64,000 nucleotides of DNA from Paenibacillus nasutitermitis (GTDB lineage: Bacteria > Bacillota > Bacilli > Paenibacillales > Paenibacillaceae): contig NZ_BMHP01000002.1 in NCBI RefSeq assembly GCF_014641075.1, positions 744,001 to 808,000 on the forward strand, given 5' to 3'. A program made the translations under genes and the position numbers. Of the stretch, positions 18,406 to 27,229 are shown piece by piece. Each line of letters starts with the position of its first letter. The stretch's first letter is position 1. The notes under the pieces are model-generated. The model saw nothing but the letters and a program-made list of their open reading frames with translations. It was not told the origin of the DNA and did no database searches.

Positions 18406-19497
18406 TTAGTTCACTTTGCCTTTTAGCTTATATACGTATGCCAGTACTTCCGCCACAGCTTGGAATAAGTCGGCAGGAATCGTTTCTCCGATTTCCGCTC
18501 TTTCATATAGCGCTCTGGCCAGCGGCTTATTTTCCATCGTAATAACGCCGTGCTCCTTTGCCGTTTCCCTGATGCGCAAAGCGACAAAATCCATACCCTT
18601 GGCGAGGACTGTTGGAGCTTCCATTTTAGAGCCGTCATACTGCAGCGCGATTGCAAAGTGAGTCGGATTGGTGATGACGACATCGGCTTTAGGCACATCC
18701 TGCATCATTCGCTGCAGCGCCATTCTTCGCTGGCGTTCGCGGATTTTGCCTTTAATTAACGGATCGCCCTCCGATTTTTTGTGTTCATCCTTGATGTCCT
18801 GTTTGGACATTTTCAGGCTTTTCTCGTGCTGGTATTTCTGATAAAAAAAATCGAATACGGCAAGTGCAATTAAAATGGCGCCAATTTCCAGACCCAGACG
18901 GATCGCGACACTGGCCACGTAGCTGAAAATACTGCTGACCGGAACGCGCGCAAGCGATAAAATATGGGCTCGTTCATTCCAAAGTGTTAAAAAAACGATA
19001 AGACCGATTAACAGCAGTTTGAGAATATTTTTCACAAACTCGGCAACCGACCGCATGGAGAAAATATTTTTAAATCCTTTTAACGGACTGAGCTTGCCCA
19101 GATTCATCTTCAGGGACTCGCCGGTAAATAAAAAACCAAACTGCACATAATTGCCGATCAGGGCTACAACGATAGCAATGGCAAACATCGGAGCAAGCAG
19201 CATCAATCCTTGCATAATCAGATCCGAAAACAAGCTCATGACATTGCCCATGGACACTTCCATCAGGAGATCCTGTTCCAGGATAAGCCCGAACATTAAA
19301 ATTAACCGTTGTTTGTAATAACTGCCTAACATGAGAAAGCTGCAAAAAATGAACAACATGATAAACGCGCCCGGCAGCTCCGCACTTTTGGCGACTTGCC
19401 CTTTTTTACGGGCATCTTCCCTTTTTTTAGGAGTGGCGCGCTCTGTCTTTTCTTGTGAGAACAGCTGCAAGTCGAGCGGGTAGCGGTACAATTTCAT
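18406..19497 (-). CDS. flhB: Flagellar export switch protein FlhB
   Basis: Membrane component of the export gate that switches substrate class from rod/hook to filament. The 363-residue product (B. subtilis 360) has the N-terminal FSQEKTERATPKKREDARKKGQVAKSAEL signature, four membrane segments and a cytoplasmic domain with the autocleavage motif NPTH (VVITNPTHFAIALQY), so its own switching mechanism is intact. It lies 40 bases before flhA and 19 bases after fliR in the conserved fliPQR-flhBA order. Confidence 0.97.
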   Translation of the reverse strand: MKLYRYPLDLQLFSQEKTERATPKKREDARKKGQVAKSAELPGAFIMLFIFCSFLMLGSYYKQRLILMFGLILEQDLLMEVSMGNVMSLFSDLIMQGLMLLAPMFAIAIVVALIGNYVQFGFLFTGESLKMNLGKLSPLKGFKNIFSMRSVAEFVKNILKLLLIGLIVFLTLWNERAHILSLARVPVSSIFSYVASVAIRLGLEIGAILIALAVFDFFYQKYQHEKSLKMSKQDIKDEHKKSEGDPLIKGKIRERQRRMALQRMMQDVPKADVVITNPTHFAIALQYDGSKMEAPTVLAKGMDFVALRIRETAKEHGVITMENKPLARALYERAEIGETIPADLFQAVAEVLAYVYKLKGKVN

Positions 19498-19516
19498 TAT
19501 TAACAGCCCCCTTGCC

Positions 19517-20305
19517 TCAAGTTGCGGGATCTCGGATGATGCCTAACAGTTCCTGCATGGCAGCAAATAATTGCGTGAATAAATGCTCAAAAATGGCCAG
19601 CATGCCCGGAAGCAAAACTACCAGCATCAGCAGCCCGACAATGATTTTAATCGGTATTCCGATAACAAAAATATTATATTGGGGAGCTGTACGGGCGAGA
19701 AAACCAAGCCCGACATCGGTCAAGAACATAGCAACGATAATCGGTGCGGACATCTGCAGGGCCAGCATGAAGGTTTCGGCAAATGTATGGACGAGAAAAG
19801 TGGAAATATTGCCTTTATAGATATGGCTGAACAAAGAATTGGAAAGCGGGACCCATTGATAGCTGTCCAGCAAAGCCGTAATAAAAAAATGATGGCCATT
19901 GACCGATAAAAAGATTAGCGTCGCCACCATAAACTTCAAATTTGCAAGCAGCGGTGACGAAGCCCCTGTCATAGGGTCAATCACATTCGCCATGCCGAAT
20001 CCGATTTGCAAATCCATAAAGCCCCCTGCTGTCTGTATCGCAGCAAAGAACAGATACGCAGTAAACCCGAGCAGGACGCCAACCAATATTTCCCGGATGA
20101 TGGCCAGAATATATTCCGCATCCGGTACAATGGTCTGCTTCAAGCCATAAGTCATAAAAACCATCAACGATAACATAAAGCATAATCCGATTTTGAAGAT
20201 AGTCGGCACCGTTCGAGTGGAAAAGACAGGAGCAACGACGAAAAACGAAGTTATTCGACAAAAAATAAGCAAAAAAATAGGGAATCCCTGTACGAACACC
20301 TCCAT
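19517..20305 (-). CDS. fliR: Flagellar export gate protein FliR
   Basis: Core gate subunit that closes the FliP-FliQ-FliR helix assembly in the membrane. The 262-residue product is almost entirely hydrophobic, with about six membrane segments (starting EVFVQGFPIFLLIFCRITSFFVVAPVF) and the conserved GFMDLQIGFGMANVIDP segment of the central part. Length matches B. subtilis FliR (259). Follows fliQ by 11 bases. Confidence 0.96.
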   Translation of the reverse strand: MEVFVQGFPIFLLIFCRITSFFVVAPVFSTRTVPTIFKIGLCFMLSLMVFMTYGLKQTIVPDAEYILAIIREILVGVLLGFTAYLFFAAIQTAGGFMDLQIGFGMANVIDPMTGASSPLLANLKFMVATLIFLSVNGHHFFITALLDSYQWVPLSNSLFSHIYKGNISTFLVHTFAETFMLALQMSAPIIVAMFLTDVGLGFLARTAPQYNIFVIGIPIKIIVGLLMLVVLLPGMLAIFEHLFTQLFAAMQELLGIIRDPAT

Positions 20306-20316
20306 CGATTCACAGC

Positions 20317-20586
20317 CTATCCGATGTATTTATATAAATTATTCAGCAGATTGTAAGTGAAATCGACCAGCGTGTTCAATATCCATGGACCAAACAGTAT
20401 AATGGAGAGCAGGACAGCAACGATCTTGGGAATGAAGCCCAGTGTCTGCTCTTGAATCTGCGTTGTCGCCTGGAAGATACTTACAAGCAATCCGACGGCT
20501 AGTCCAAGCACCAGCATAGGCGCACTAGCTTTCAGCACCGTGTATACCGCTTGCCCTGCCAGTGTAATAATGAAGTCTGAACTCAC
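20317..20586 (-). CDS. fliQ: Flagellar export gate protein FliQ
   Basis: Small gate subunit present in four copies in the FliPQR complex. The 89-residue product has two membrane hairpin segments (AVYTVLKASAPMLVLGLAVGLLVSIFQATTQIQEQTLGFIPKIVAVLLSIILFG) with the conserved TQIQEQTL loop between them. Length and order are exactly typical. Confidence 0.97.
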   Translation of the reverse strand: MSSDFIITLAGQAVYTVLKASAPMLVLGLAVGLLVSIFQATTQIQEQTLGFIPKIVAVLLSIILFGPWILNTLVDFTYNLLNNLYKYIG

Positions 20587-20611
20587 GGCTGCACTCCCTC
20601 CCTGACAGACA

Positions 20612-21364
20612 TCATGTGTTGAAACTCAGCAGCAGTGACCGGACAATCAAATACCACCCGTCGACAAGAACGAATAGCAGAATCTTGAACGGTAGCGAGA
20701 TCATCACCGGCGGCAGCATCATCATCCCCATCGCCATCAGTGTACTGGCCACAACCATGTCGATAATCAGAAATGGAATGAATATCATGAAGCCCATTTG
20801 AAACGCAGTACGCAGCTCGCTTAGAGCATAAGCCGGAACAATAACCGTAATCGGAACGTCCTCGTAGGTTTCTGGTTTTTCTGTTTTGGTGTAATTCATG
20901 AACAAAAGCAGATCCTTTTCCCTGGTCTGATTGAACATGAACTTCTTCATTGGCACAGCCGCTTTGGAAAGCGCCTCGGTCTGTGACAATTCACCCTTCA
21001 GATAAGGCTGCAGAGCGACCTCGTTGACCTGTCCCAGCGTAGGGGCCATGATAAAGAAGGAAAGAAACATGGCCAGGCCAATCAATACCTGATTCGGTGG
21101 CATCTGTTGTGTTCCCAGTGAGGTACGGACAAACCCCAGTACGATAACAATGCGTGTGAAGCTGGTCATCAATACCAGAATCGCTGGAGCCACGCTGAGC
21201 ACGGTAATGATCAGCAGCAGCGAAAGAGCGCTTGTACCCGGAGCCTCATCGCCGCTGCCGATGTCCAGGTTGATACTGGGCAAAGGCTCGGCATACGCCT
21301 GTGAATGAAGCAGCAGTACTATCGACTGAATCGCAAAAAGTGAAAGTAAGATTTTTTTGTTCAT
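20612..21364 (-). CDS. fliP: Flagellar export gate protein FliP
   Basis: Pentameric gate core. The 250-residue product has a cleavable-looking signal peptide (MNKKILLSLFAIQSIVLLLHSQAYA), then membrane segments with the signatures VLVMTSFTRIVIVLGFVRTSLG-like (seen as LVLMTSFTRIVIVLGFVR), QMPPNQVLIGLAMFLSFFIMAP and FIPFLIIDMVVASTLMAMGMMMLPP. It overlaps fliO by 4 bases. Longer than B. subtilis FliP (221) because of the N-terminal periplasmic-side stretch. Confidence 0.97.
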   Translation of the reverse strand: MNKKILLSLFAIQSIVLLLHSQAYAEPLPSINLDIGSGDEAPGTSALSLLLIITVLSVAPAILVLMTSFTRIVIVLGFVRTSLGTQQMPPNQVLIGLAMFLSFFIMAPTLGQVNEVALQPYLKGELSQTEALSKAAVPMKKFMFNQTREKDLLLFMNYTKTEKPETYEDVPITVIVPAYALSELRTAFQMGFMIFIPFLIIDMVVASTLMAMGMMMLPPVMISLPFKILLFVLVDGWYLIVRSLLLSFNT

Positions 21365-21963
21365 TCATCCAACAACCGATCATTATGATTTTGCTCGTTA
21401 AGGAGATCTTCGACCCTCTGCTTTTGAGCCGATTGACGTTTCATCTTGCTCTGGAGCAAATCCTGAAAGGACGATGCAGCCTGCCAAGGTTCATTTGATG
21501 GCTCGGAAGTATCTTTCCGGTTCCTGAACCGGTTGAGTAAATCCATAACTGACGGTGAATTCCACTGGCGTCCGTTCTGCAGTTCAATCGCCTCCAGAAT
21601 GGCCAATGCGGCATCGGGATCATCGATTTTGTCGAGCAGCGTGATGTTTTCTCCGACACCAACGACATAAATGCGTCCGGATAGCTCGACAATCTGCAGA
21701 GATTTGTTTTGACCCAGCGGAATTCCGCACAGGGAGCGAAGCGCCCGGCTGTTACCCCAGCCCCGGTTTTTTTTGGAAAGCCACTTGATCAGAAGGACAA
21801 TTAAGCCAATTACGAGTGCGAGAGCGACAATAACCCAAATCAGATAACCGATGCCGGGACCGGAAATCGCCTCCGGCATTTCTTCATTTGCTGCCGCTGC
21901 CGACACCTTTGACATCATGATCCATCCGCCGCATGTAAATCCCGCAAGCCTGAAAGGTTTCAT
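21361..21963 (-). CDS. fliO: Flagellar export chaperone-like membrane protein FliO (FliZ)
   Basis: Helps FliP assemble into the gate. The 200-residue product has a signal-peptide-like N-terminus (MKPFRLAGFTCGGWIMMSKVSAAAA), one membrane segment (GYLIWVIVALALVIGLIVLLI) and the short FliO beta domain (RSLCGIPLGQNKSLQIVELSGRIYVVGVGENITLLDKI). The C-terminal 70 residues are charged. A TTG start 12 codons upstream would overlap cheY; the ATG is preferred, although its ribosome binding site is weak. B. subtilis calls this gene fliZ. Confidence 0.9.
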   Translation of the reverse strand: MKPFRLAGFTCGGWIMMSKVSAAAANEEMPEAISGPGIGYLIWVIVALALVIGLIVLLIKWLSKKNRGWGNSRALRSLCGIPLGQNKSLQIVELSGRIYVVGVGENITLLDKIDDPDAALAILEAIELQNGRQWNSPSVMDLLNRFRNRKDTSEPSNEPWQAASSFQDLLQSKMKRQSAQKQRVEDLLNEQNHNDRLLDE

Positions 21964-21970
21964 AAGCCAA

Positions 21971-22333
21971 CTAACCGAGTGTTTTCTTGATGGCTTCAAT
22001 TACCCGGTCAGCTTGGAACGGCTTAACAATAAAATCCTTGGCTCCTGCTTGAATGGCATCGATAACCATCGCTTGCTGCCCCATGGCGGAACACATGATG
22101 ACTTTGGCATTGCCATCGATTTTCTTGATTTCCTTCAGAGCCACAATGCCATCCATCTCGGGCATCGTAATATCCATGGTGATCAGATCCGGCTTCAGTT
22201 CCTTATATTTCTCAATTGCCTGCGAACCGTCCTGCGCTTCTCCTACTACCTCGTAACCATTCTTGGTCAAAATATCGCGTATCATCATTCTCATGAACGC
22301 TGCGTCGTCTACTATCAGAATTCGGTTTGCCAT
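21971..22333 (-). CDS. cheY: Chemotaxis response regulator CheY
   Basis: Single-domain receiver that, when phosphorylated by CheA, binds FliM and FliY at the switch. The 120-residue product has the acidic pair LIVDDAAFMR, the phospho-Asp at about residue 54 in DLITMDITMPEMDG, the switch Ser/Thr segment MCSAMGQQ and the Lys in DFIVKPFQ. The GGGGAA site before this ATG and the family length (120) reject a 38-codon longer frame. Located between fliY and fliO as in B. subtilis. Confidence 0.97.
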   Translation of the reverse strand: MANRILIVDDAAFMRMMIRDILTKNGYEVVGEAQDGSQAIEKYKELKPDLITMDITMPEMDGIVALKEIKKIDGNAKVIMCSAMGQQAMVIDAIQAGAKDFIVKPFQADRVIEAIKKTLG

Positions 22334-22419
22334 CGTTTTGTTCCCCCTAAAATGTTTGTGCAACTCCCCTTGAACGGCGGCATCGCAGCCGCTGCGGACC
22401 AAGGAAGCTATCCCCGTTG

Positions 22420-23634
22420 TTATTGAAGCTTTTGAATACGGTCCCACTGGCTGACTATGTCTGTGACCCGAACACCAAAATTCTCATCAATGACGACAAC
22501 CTCGCCTTTGGCGATCAGTTTGTTATTGACCAAAATATCGACCGGCTCGCCTGCAAGCTTGTCCAGCTCAATAATCGAACCCTGTGACAACTCAAGAATA
22601 TCCTTAATTTGCTTCTGGGTTCTTCCTAATTCTACTGTGACTTTGAGCGGAATGTCGAGCAATAAATTTAAGTTCGAATCCTCCGGTTGAATATACGGCG
22701 AACCTTGAAAATTTGCGAATTGTACCGGTTGAACATTCACGTTCCGATTCGGCATTCCGCCATAGGTTTGCGGACCGTTTTGTGGCGGTGCTGCGTACTG
22801 CTGAGCGGCAGGAGGAACTTGACCGGCTTGCGGCGCCATCGGTGCCGGCGATGGTTCAGGTGCAGCGTATACGGGCTGCTGAACCGGTTCCACATACGGT
22901 GCAGAAGGAGCTGGAGCGGCTTCAACCGGTGCCTGCTCGCCGACTCCCCCCATGAGCGTATCGACCATTTCCTTGGCAAAAGGAATAGGGAGCAGCTGCA
23001 TGATTGTGGAATCGATCAGATCGCCAATCGTCAGACGGAACGCGATTTTGATGAAGGTATCGTCCGGAGGGAGCTGTTCCACTCCTTCTCCGTTTGAAAT
23101 GTTCAATATATCAATACCCGGAGGCGAAATATTAACAAAACGGTTGAAAATCGTCGACATCGAGGTTGCCGATGACCCCATCATCTGGTTCATCGCTTCC
23201 TGTACGGCGCTGATGTGAATCTCGTTCAAAGCTTCTTCCGCCGGGTTGCCTTCTCCTCCCAGCATGAGATCCGCGATGATTTGTGCATCCTTGGTTTTAA
23301 TAACCAGAGAATTAATCCCTTGAAAGCCATCCACATAATGAACGGAAACTGCTACATGCGGTTTGGGAAACTCATCGTCAAGCTGACTGCGCCTGATGAG
23401 CGAAACCTCAGGCGTGGTAATATCGACCTTCTTGCCCAGCAGCGTGGATAACGCAGTGGCCGCGCTTCCGAAGGTAATATTGCCGATTTCTCCGAGAGCA
23501 TCCTGCTCCATCGGATTCAGATACTTGTCCAGCTCTTGTCCGCCCCCGGCGTTATCCGTCATATCAGGCTGATCGGAGGACTGACGCAGCAGGGCATCAA
23601 TTTCTTCTTGCGATAAATAGTCTTTACTCGTCAT
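22420..23634 (-). CDS. fliY: Flagellar switch phosphatase FliY (FliN domain)
   Basis: C-ring protein that also dephosphorylates CheY-P. The 404-residue product has an N-terminal CheY-binding-type motif (LSQEEIDALLRQ), two CheC-like halves with the active-site pattern GEIGNITFGSAATALSTLLGKKV and EAMNQMMGSSATSMSTIFNR, a Pro/Gln/Ala-rich linker (about 240 to 310) and a C-terminal FliN domain (LLLDIPLKVTVELGRTQKQIKDILELSQGSIIEL). The ATG with a GGAGTGG site lies inside the end of fliM, overlapping it by 11 bases. Confidence 0.96.
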   Translation of the reverse strand: MTSKDYLSQEEIDALLRQSSDQPDMTDNAGGGQELDKYLNPMEQDALGEIGNITFGSAATALSTLLGKKVDITTPEVSLIRRSQLDDEFPKPHVAVSVHYVDGFQGINSLVIKTKDAQIIADLMLGGEGNPAEEALNEIHISAVQEAMNQMMGSSATSMSTIFNRFVNISPPGIDILNISNGEGVEQLPPDDTFIKIAFRLTIGDLIDSTIMQLLPIPFAKEMVDTLMGGVGEQAPVEAAPAPSAPYVEPVQQPVYAAPEPSPAPMAPQAGQVPPAAQQYAAPPQNGPQTYGGMPNRNVNVQPVQFANFQGSPYIQPEDSNLNLLLDIPLKVTVELGRTQKQIKDILELSQGSIIELDKLAGEPVDILVNNKLIAKGEVVVIDENFGVRVTDIVSQWDRIQKLQ

Positions 23635-24625
23635 AGTCGTCTTCCACTCCTTCACTGACCACTTCATCGATCTGTACAGCCAAGCGGTCCTTGACGGAAC
23701 CCGGACTGCCGATAAATTTCAACTTGTCGCCGACCTTCAAATCCAGACCTTGTCCAATCGGTTTGTTCAATGCGATTACATCGCCGACCGCAAGACCCAG
23801 AAACTCGCGGATTGAAATACTGGATTGACCAAGCTCCGCCACAATCGGCAGCTTCGCTTTACTGACACGCTGCTTCAGCACCTCTACTTCTTCCGGCGCG
23901 CGTGTCTTTTTCTGTGAAACAAACCAATGGTGTACAGAAAGTCTTGGCATAATCGGCTCAATAACAACATGCGGAATACATAAATTAATCATCCCCGTCG
24001 TATCACCGATTTTAGTGCTTAATGAAATCAGGGCAATCGTTTCATTCGGAGAAACGATTTGCATAAATTGCGGATTGGTCTCGAGCGCTTCCAGTCTCGG
24101 TGAAATATCGACAATCGTCTTCCACGCCTCCTGCAAGCTCTCAAACGTTCTACTGAAAATCCGTTCCATAATAATCGTTTCAATTTCAGTCAGCGCGTTG
24201 ATCTTGGACGGTGCTACGCCTTGGCCGCCAAGCATCCGATCCAGCATCGCATAAGCTACGTTAGGGTGAACCTCCATAACCATCCGGCCTTCAAGCGGTT
24301 CCGCTTCAAAGATATTGAGAATCGTCATTTTGGGGATGGAGCGGATAAATTCATCATAGGGCAGCTGTTCCACCTGGACGACACTAATTTGAACAAACGT
24401 ACGGAGCTGCGCCGAGAAATAAGTCGTCAAATATCGCGCGAAGTTCTCGTGTATCCGGGTCAAGCTCCGGATATGATCCTTCGAAAAACGGACCGCACGC
24501 TTAAATTCATACGAGCGAATTTTCTTCTGCGTATCTTCCTTTTTCAGTTCTTCAGCATCCATCTCACCGGACGATAAAGCAGCAAGCAACGCGTCAATCT
24601 CGTTCTGCGATAAAACATCAACCAA
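23624..24625 (-). CDS. fliM: Flagellar switch protein FliM
   Basis: C-ring protein that receives CheY-P and sets rotation direction. The 333-residue product starts with the CheY-P binding helix LSQNEIDALLAAL, has a CheC-like middle domain (KMTILNIFEAEPLEGRMVMEVHPNVAYAMLDRMLGG) and a C-terminal FliN-like domain (LPIVAELGQSSISIREFLGLAVGDVIALNKPI). The start codon is TTG, with a GGGGGTG site 6 bases upstream. Overlaps fliY. Length equals B. subtilis FliM (332) within one residue. Confidence 0.97.
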   Translation of the reverse strand: MVDVLSQNEIDALLAALSSGEMDAEELKKEDTQKKIRSYEFKRAVRFSKDHIRSLTRIHENFARYLTTYFSAQLRTFVQISVVQVEQLPYDEFIRSIPKMTILNIFEAEPLEGRMVMEVHPNVAYAMLDRMLGGQGVAPSKINALTEIETIIMERIFSRTFESLQEAWKTIVDISPRLEALETNPQFMQIVSPNETIALISLSTKIGDTTGMINLCIPHVVIEPIMPRLSVHHWFVSQKKTRAPEEVEVLKQRVSKAKLPIVAELGQSSISIREFLGLAVGDVIALNKPIGQGLDLKVGDKLKFIGSPGSVKDRLAVQIDEVVSEGVEDDYDE

Positions 24626-24666
24626 CTATTTCACCCCCTTCAATGGAAGGCATATCTGCCTTGTAC

Positions 24667-25149
24667 TTATAGTCCGGTCACAATAAAGTTCGTAATTTCC
24701 ACATTCACAAGGGTTCCTTTGGGAAGCACGGGATTAATCAAATTCAGCAGCTTCGAGCACAGCTCGTCTTTGCCTTTGGAACCATTAATCTGTTCTTTCG
24801 TCATATCGGACAGCGTACGGATAATAATCGGCCGGATTTGGATTTCTTTAATTTTTTCGAAATCCTCTTTTGTCGCTTTCTTATCCAATTGAAAGGCCAG
24901 ACCCATCTTCACAATGTACTCGGGTTCGGATAAATTGGTCATAATATCGGTCAGCACGCTGGTCACTTCAACCCGCTCGTCGGCTTTAAGCTTTTCCACT
25001 TTCACGCTTTCGGCATTGCTTGCTGCTTTGGCGGCAGAGTCTTTAGGCTCGTCCCCGCCCATTAAAGATTTGAATAAAATAACAGCAACAACAGCGATAA
25101 GTGTAATTGCGAGCAAAATCGTTATTAACCAGGGCAGCATTTTCTTCAT
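24667..25149 (-). CDS. fliL: Flagellar basal body-associated protein FliL
   Basis: Membrane protein that surrounds the stator units and supports torque. The 160-residue product has an N-terminal membrane segment (LPWLITILLAITLIAVVAVILF) and an extracytoplasmic stomatin-like domain ending in NPVLPKGTLVNVEITNFIVTGL, the typical C-terminus. It overlaps the FlbD-family gene by 4 bases and lies 41 bases before fliM. Confidence 0.95.
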   Translation of the reverse strand: MKKMLPWLITILLAITLIAVVAVILFKSLMGGDEPKDSAAKAASNAESVKVEKLKADERVEVTSVLTDIMTNLSEPEYIVKMGLAFQLDKKATKEDFEKIKEIQIRPIIIRTLSDMTKEQINGSKGKDELCSKLLNLINPVLPKGTLVNVEITNFIVTGL

Positions 25150-25373
25150 GTCAAGGGTCCCTCCGTTTGTCCGCTCTTTACATTCGCCGCATAGACGCCA
25201 ATAGAACGAAGATAAACTTGTATGGAGGAAATCACGTCGGCCGCTTTCTCCAATACTAATATTTTCTTGCCTGTCGTTAGCGTTATAAGCGTATCCGGTG
25301 TTTCTTCAATCGTTTCGATCAACAGTGCATTCATGTAAAACCGTGTTCCGTTCAATCGCGTTACGTCAATCAT
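25146..25373 (-). CDS. swrD: Flagellar FlbD family protein (SwrD)
   Basis: Small protein of the flagellar operon; in B. subtilis SwrD raises flagellar motor power. The 75-residue product begins MIDVTRLNGTRFYMNALLIETIEETPDTLITLTTGKKILVLE, the family pattern, and is followed by a helix EKAADVISSIQVYLRSIG. Length is typical (71 in B. subtilis). It overlaps fliL by 4 bases, so the two are probably coupled. Confidence 0.93.
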   Translation of the reverse strand: MIDVTRLNGTRFYMNALLIETIEETPDTLITLTTGKKILVLEKAADVISSIQVYLRSIGVYAANVKSGQTEGPLT

Positions 25374-25430
25374 GGGCTCCCCCCCTTAACCTGCCGGGGA
25401 GACATCATGTCTCCCCTACGGCGTTCTTAC

Positions 25431-26252
25431 CTATCGTTTCAAATTAACAACCTCTTGAAGTATTTCATCAGAAGTGGTGATAATCCGCGAGTTGGCCTGG
25501 AATCCGCGTTGTGCCACGATCATCTCGGTAAATTCCGAGGTGAGGTCCACATTGGACATTTCCAGCTGCCCGGCGATCAGAGCCCCCGTACCCGCTTCAA
25601 GATCACCGGCGAATGTCAGGGTTTGGTCATCGCCTTCCGGATTGGCATTCTGCGTTACCTTGTACAAGCTGCCTCCGACCTTCTCCAGACCTGAAGGATT
25701 GACCACTTTCATAACGCCAAGCTGGGCAATAACGGAACTTGTGCCGTCCGCAGCCACACCGATAACAGAACCATCCTGCGAGATCGAGAATGCTTTGACG
25801 GCTGCCGGATCTACAATGATAGGAGCTCCGCCTGTATCGAGGACAAACAATCCGTCGCTGTTCACCATCTGTCCAAGCGCATCCACGGTGAAATTACCGG
25901 CACGCGTCAGAAAGCGGTTTGTGCCATCATCAGGGGAAACCACAAAAAATCCATCCCCATCAATCCGGACATCGGTCGGGACGTTCGTTGTCATGGCGCT
26001 GCCGGGGGTATGAATAGTATCAATCGCACTGATCGACACGCCCAGACCAATCTGCTTGGCATTCACGCCGCCTGTAGTGCCATCCTCCGGGCGGGTCACG
26101 CCCGATACCGATTGGCTCAAAATATCCTTGAACATAACGCGTCCAGCTTTGAAGCCTACCGTATTGACATTGGCGATATTGTTACCGATCACATCAAGCT
26201 TGGTTTGAAATCCGCGCATACCCGACACACCGGAATACATCGATCTTAACAT
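25431..26252 (-). CDS. flgE: Flagellar hook protein FlgE (annotated FlgG in many Firmicutes)
   Basis: Forms the hook that joins the rod to the filament. The 273-residue product begins with the rod/hook signature MLRSMYSGVSGMRGFQTKLDVIGNNIANVNTVGFKAGRV, has the middle beta domain (TDVRIDGDGFFVV, FLTRAGNFTVDALGQMVNSDGLFVL) and ends with the conserved helix SNVDLTSEFTEMIVAQRGFQANSRIITTSDEILQEVVNLKR. The position between flgD and swrD, and the length close to B. subtilis FlgE (264), argue for hook protein rather than distal rod protein. Confidence 0.93.
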   Translation of the reverse strand: MLRSMYSGVSGMRGFQTKLDVIGNNIANVNTVGFKAGRVMFKDILSQSVSGVTRPEDGTTGGVNAKQIGLGVSISAIDTIHTPGSAMTTNVPTDVRIDGDGFFVVSPDDGTNRFLTRAGNFTVDALGQMVNSDGLFVLDTGGAPIIVDPAAVKAFSISQDGSVIGVAADGTSSVIAQLGVMKVVNPSGLEKVGGSLYKVTQNANPEGDDQTLTFAGDLEAGTGALIAGQLEMSNVDLTSEFTEMIVAQRGFQANSRIITTSDEILQEVVNLKR

Positions 26253-26352
26253 CGTTATTAACCTCCATTAATTTCTAGTTTTATTGAAGCATGCTGCCGG
26301 CCGCTTCGGTCGTTCGGCGGCCTATAGGCTTCCTCATAGGAGGTCCAGCCGT

Positions 26353-26730
26353 TTAGGAAACGATTACTGCACTATCAATCTGGGTGAACACATTGCCTTT
26401 AAGCGCGCTGCCTTCAAGGGCAGTGACCACCGTACGGCTGGGAATATTCACGATCATGGCAATGTCGCGGTAGACAACCAGGGAATCCTTCGCCCCTTTG
26501 GTTGCTGCCTGATCGATGGCATCCACGATCTTGGTCAGCGTCTCTGGCTTGAATGATATTCCACGCTGCTCCATCCGCTGCTGCGCATGGCTGCTGAACT
26601 TCAGAACATTGCGGTCCAGCACTTCCTTGAATGAGAGCGGCGCTGCCGATTTTTCCTGGGAAGAGGTTTTGCGTAAACCCGCGTTAGAGCTGGTCAAGCT
26701 CAAATGACCAATCTTTATTCCGTCATTCAC
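26353..26730 (-). CDS. Flagellar operon protein of the TIGR02530 type, between flgD and flgE
   Basis: The 125-residue product contains the family segment SFKEVLDRNVLKFSSHAQQRMEQRGISFKPETLTKIVDAIDQAATKGAKDSLVVYRDIAMIVNIPSRTVVTAL, known from flagellar operons of Firmicutes. No catalytic motif or membrane segment is visible. Its biochemical function is not established; a role in hook assembly is suggested by neighbours. The start is a GTG that overlaps the flgD stop by 4 bases. Confidence 0.85.
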   Translation of the reverse strand: MNDGIKIGHLSLTSSNAGLRKTSSQEKSAAPLSFKEVLDRNVLKFSSHAQQRMEQRGISFKPETLTKIVDAIDQAATKGAKDSLVVYRDIAMIVNIPSRTVVTALEGSALKGNVFTQIDSAVIVS

Positions 26731-27179
26731 TCCGACTGTGCACCACCTTCGGTGATCGCTACAATACTGTCCAAATCGATATCCTTATCGCCCACTCTGG
26801 CGTATTGTACGCCGCCACTTAAGATGATGGAATCGACTTTTCCGATCATGGGCAGCAGCTCGCCCGTTTCGGCGGTTTCAAACCATTGGATTTCCTTCCC
26901 GATCATCGTCGAGGCCATCCCAAGATTCTGCCGGAGTTTGGTTAATTCCCCCGTCATGTTCATCAGTTGCTCTACAGAAGAGAACTGAGCCATCTGGGCA
27001 ATAAAATCCTTATCTTGCAGCGGCTGCATGGGATCCTGATTTGACAGCTGAGTGACAAGAATTCGCAAAAATTGATCTTTCCCTAGTGTATCGTCTTTCG
27101 GTTTGACCGCAGCGGTCTGCACATTGCTGGATGAATAGTACGGCCATACATTACTGGTCGAGATCGCTTCATTCGACAT
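26727..27179 (-). CDS. flgD: Flagellar hook capping protein FlgD
   Basis: Caps the growing hook and allows FlgE subunits to polymerise. The 150-residue product has the N-terminal signature LGKDQFLRILVTQLSNQDPMQPLQDKDFIAQMAQFSSVEQLMNMT, shared by all FlgD proteins, and a short C-terminal part. Length is similar to B. subtilis FlgD (140) and shorter than in proteobacteria. GGAGGTG is 8 bases before the ATG. Followed after fliK by 50 bases. Confidence 0.95.
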   Translation of the reverse strand: MSNEAISTSNVWPYYSSSNVQTAAVKPKDDTLGKDQFLRILVTQLSNQDPMQPLQDKDFIAQMAQFSSVEQLMNMTGELTKLRQNLGMASTMIGKEIQWFETAETGELLPMIGKVDSIILSGGVQYARVGDKDIDLDSIVAITEGGAQSE

Positions 27180-27229
27180 TCTCGTTTCACCTCCAATCCT
27201 ACGAGCATGGCATTATCGCCTGACACTTC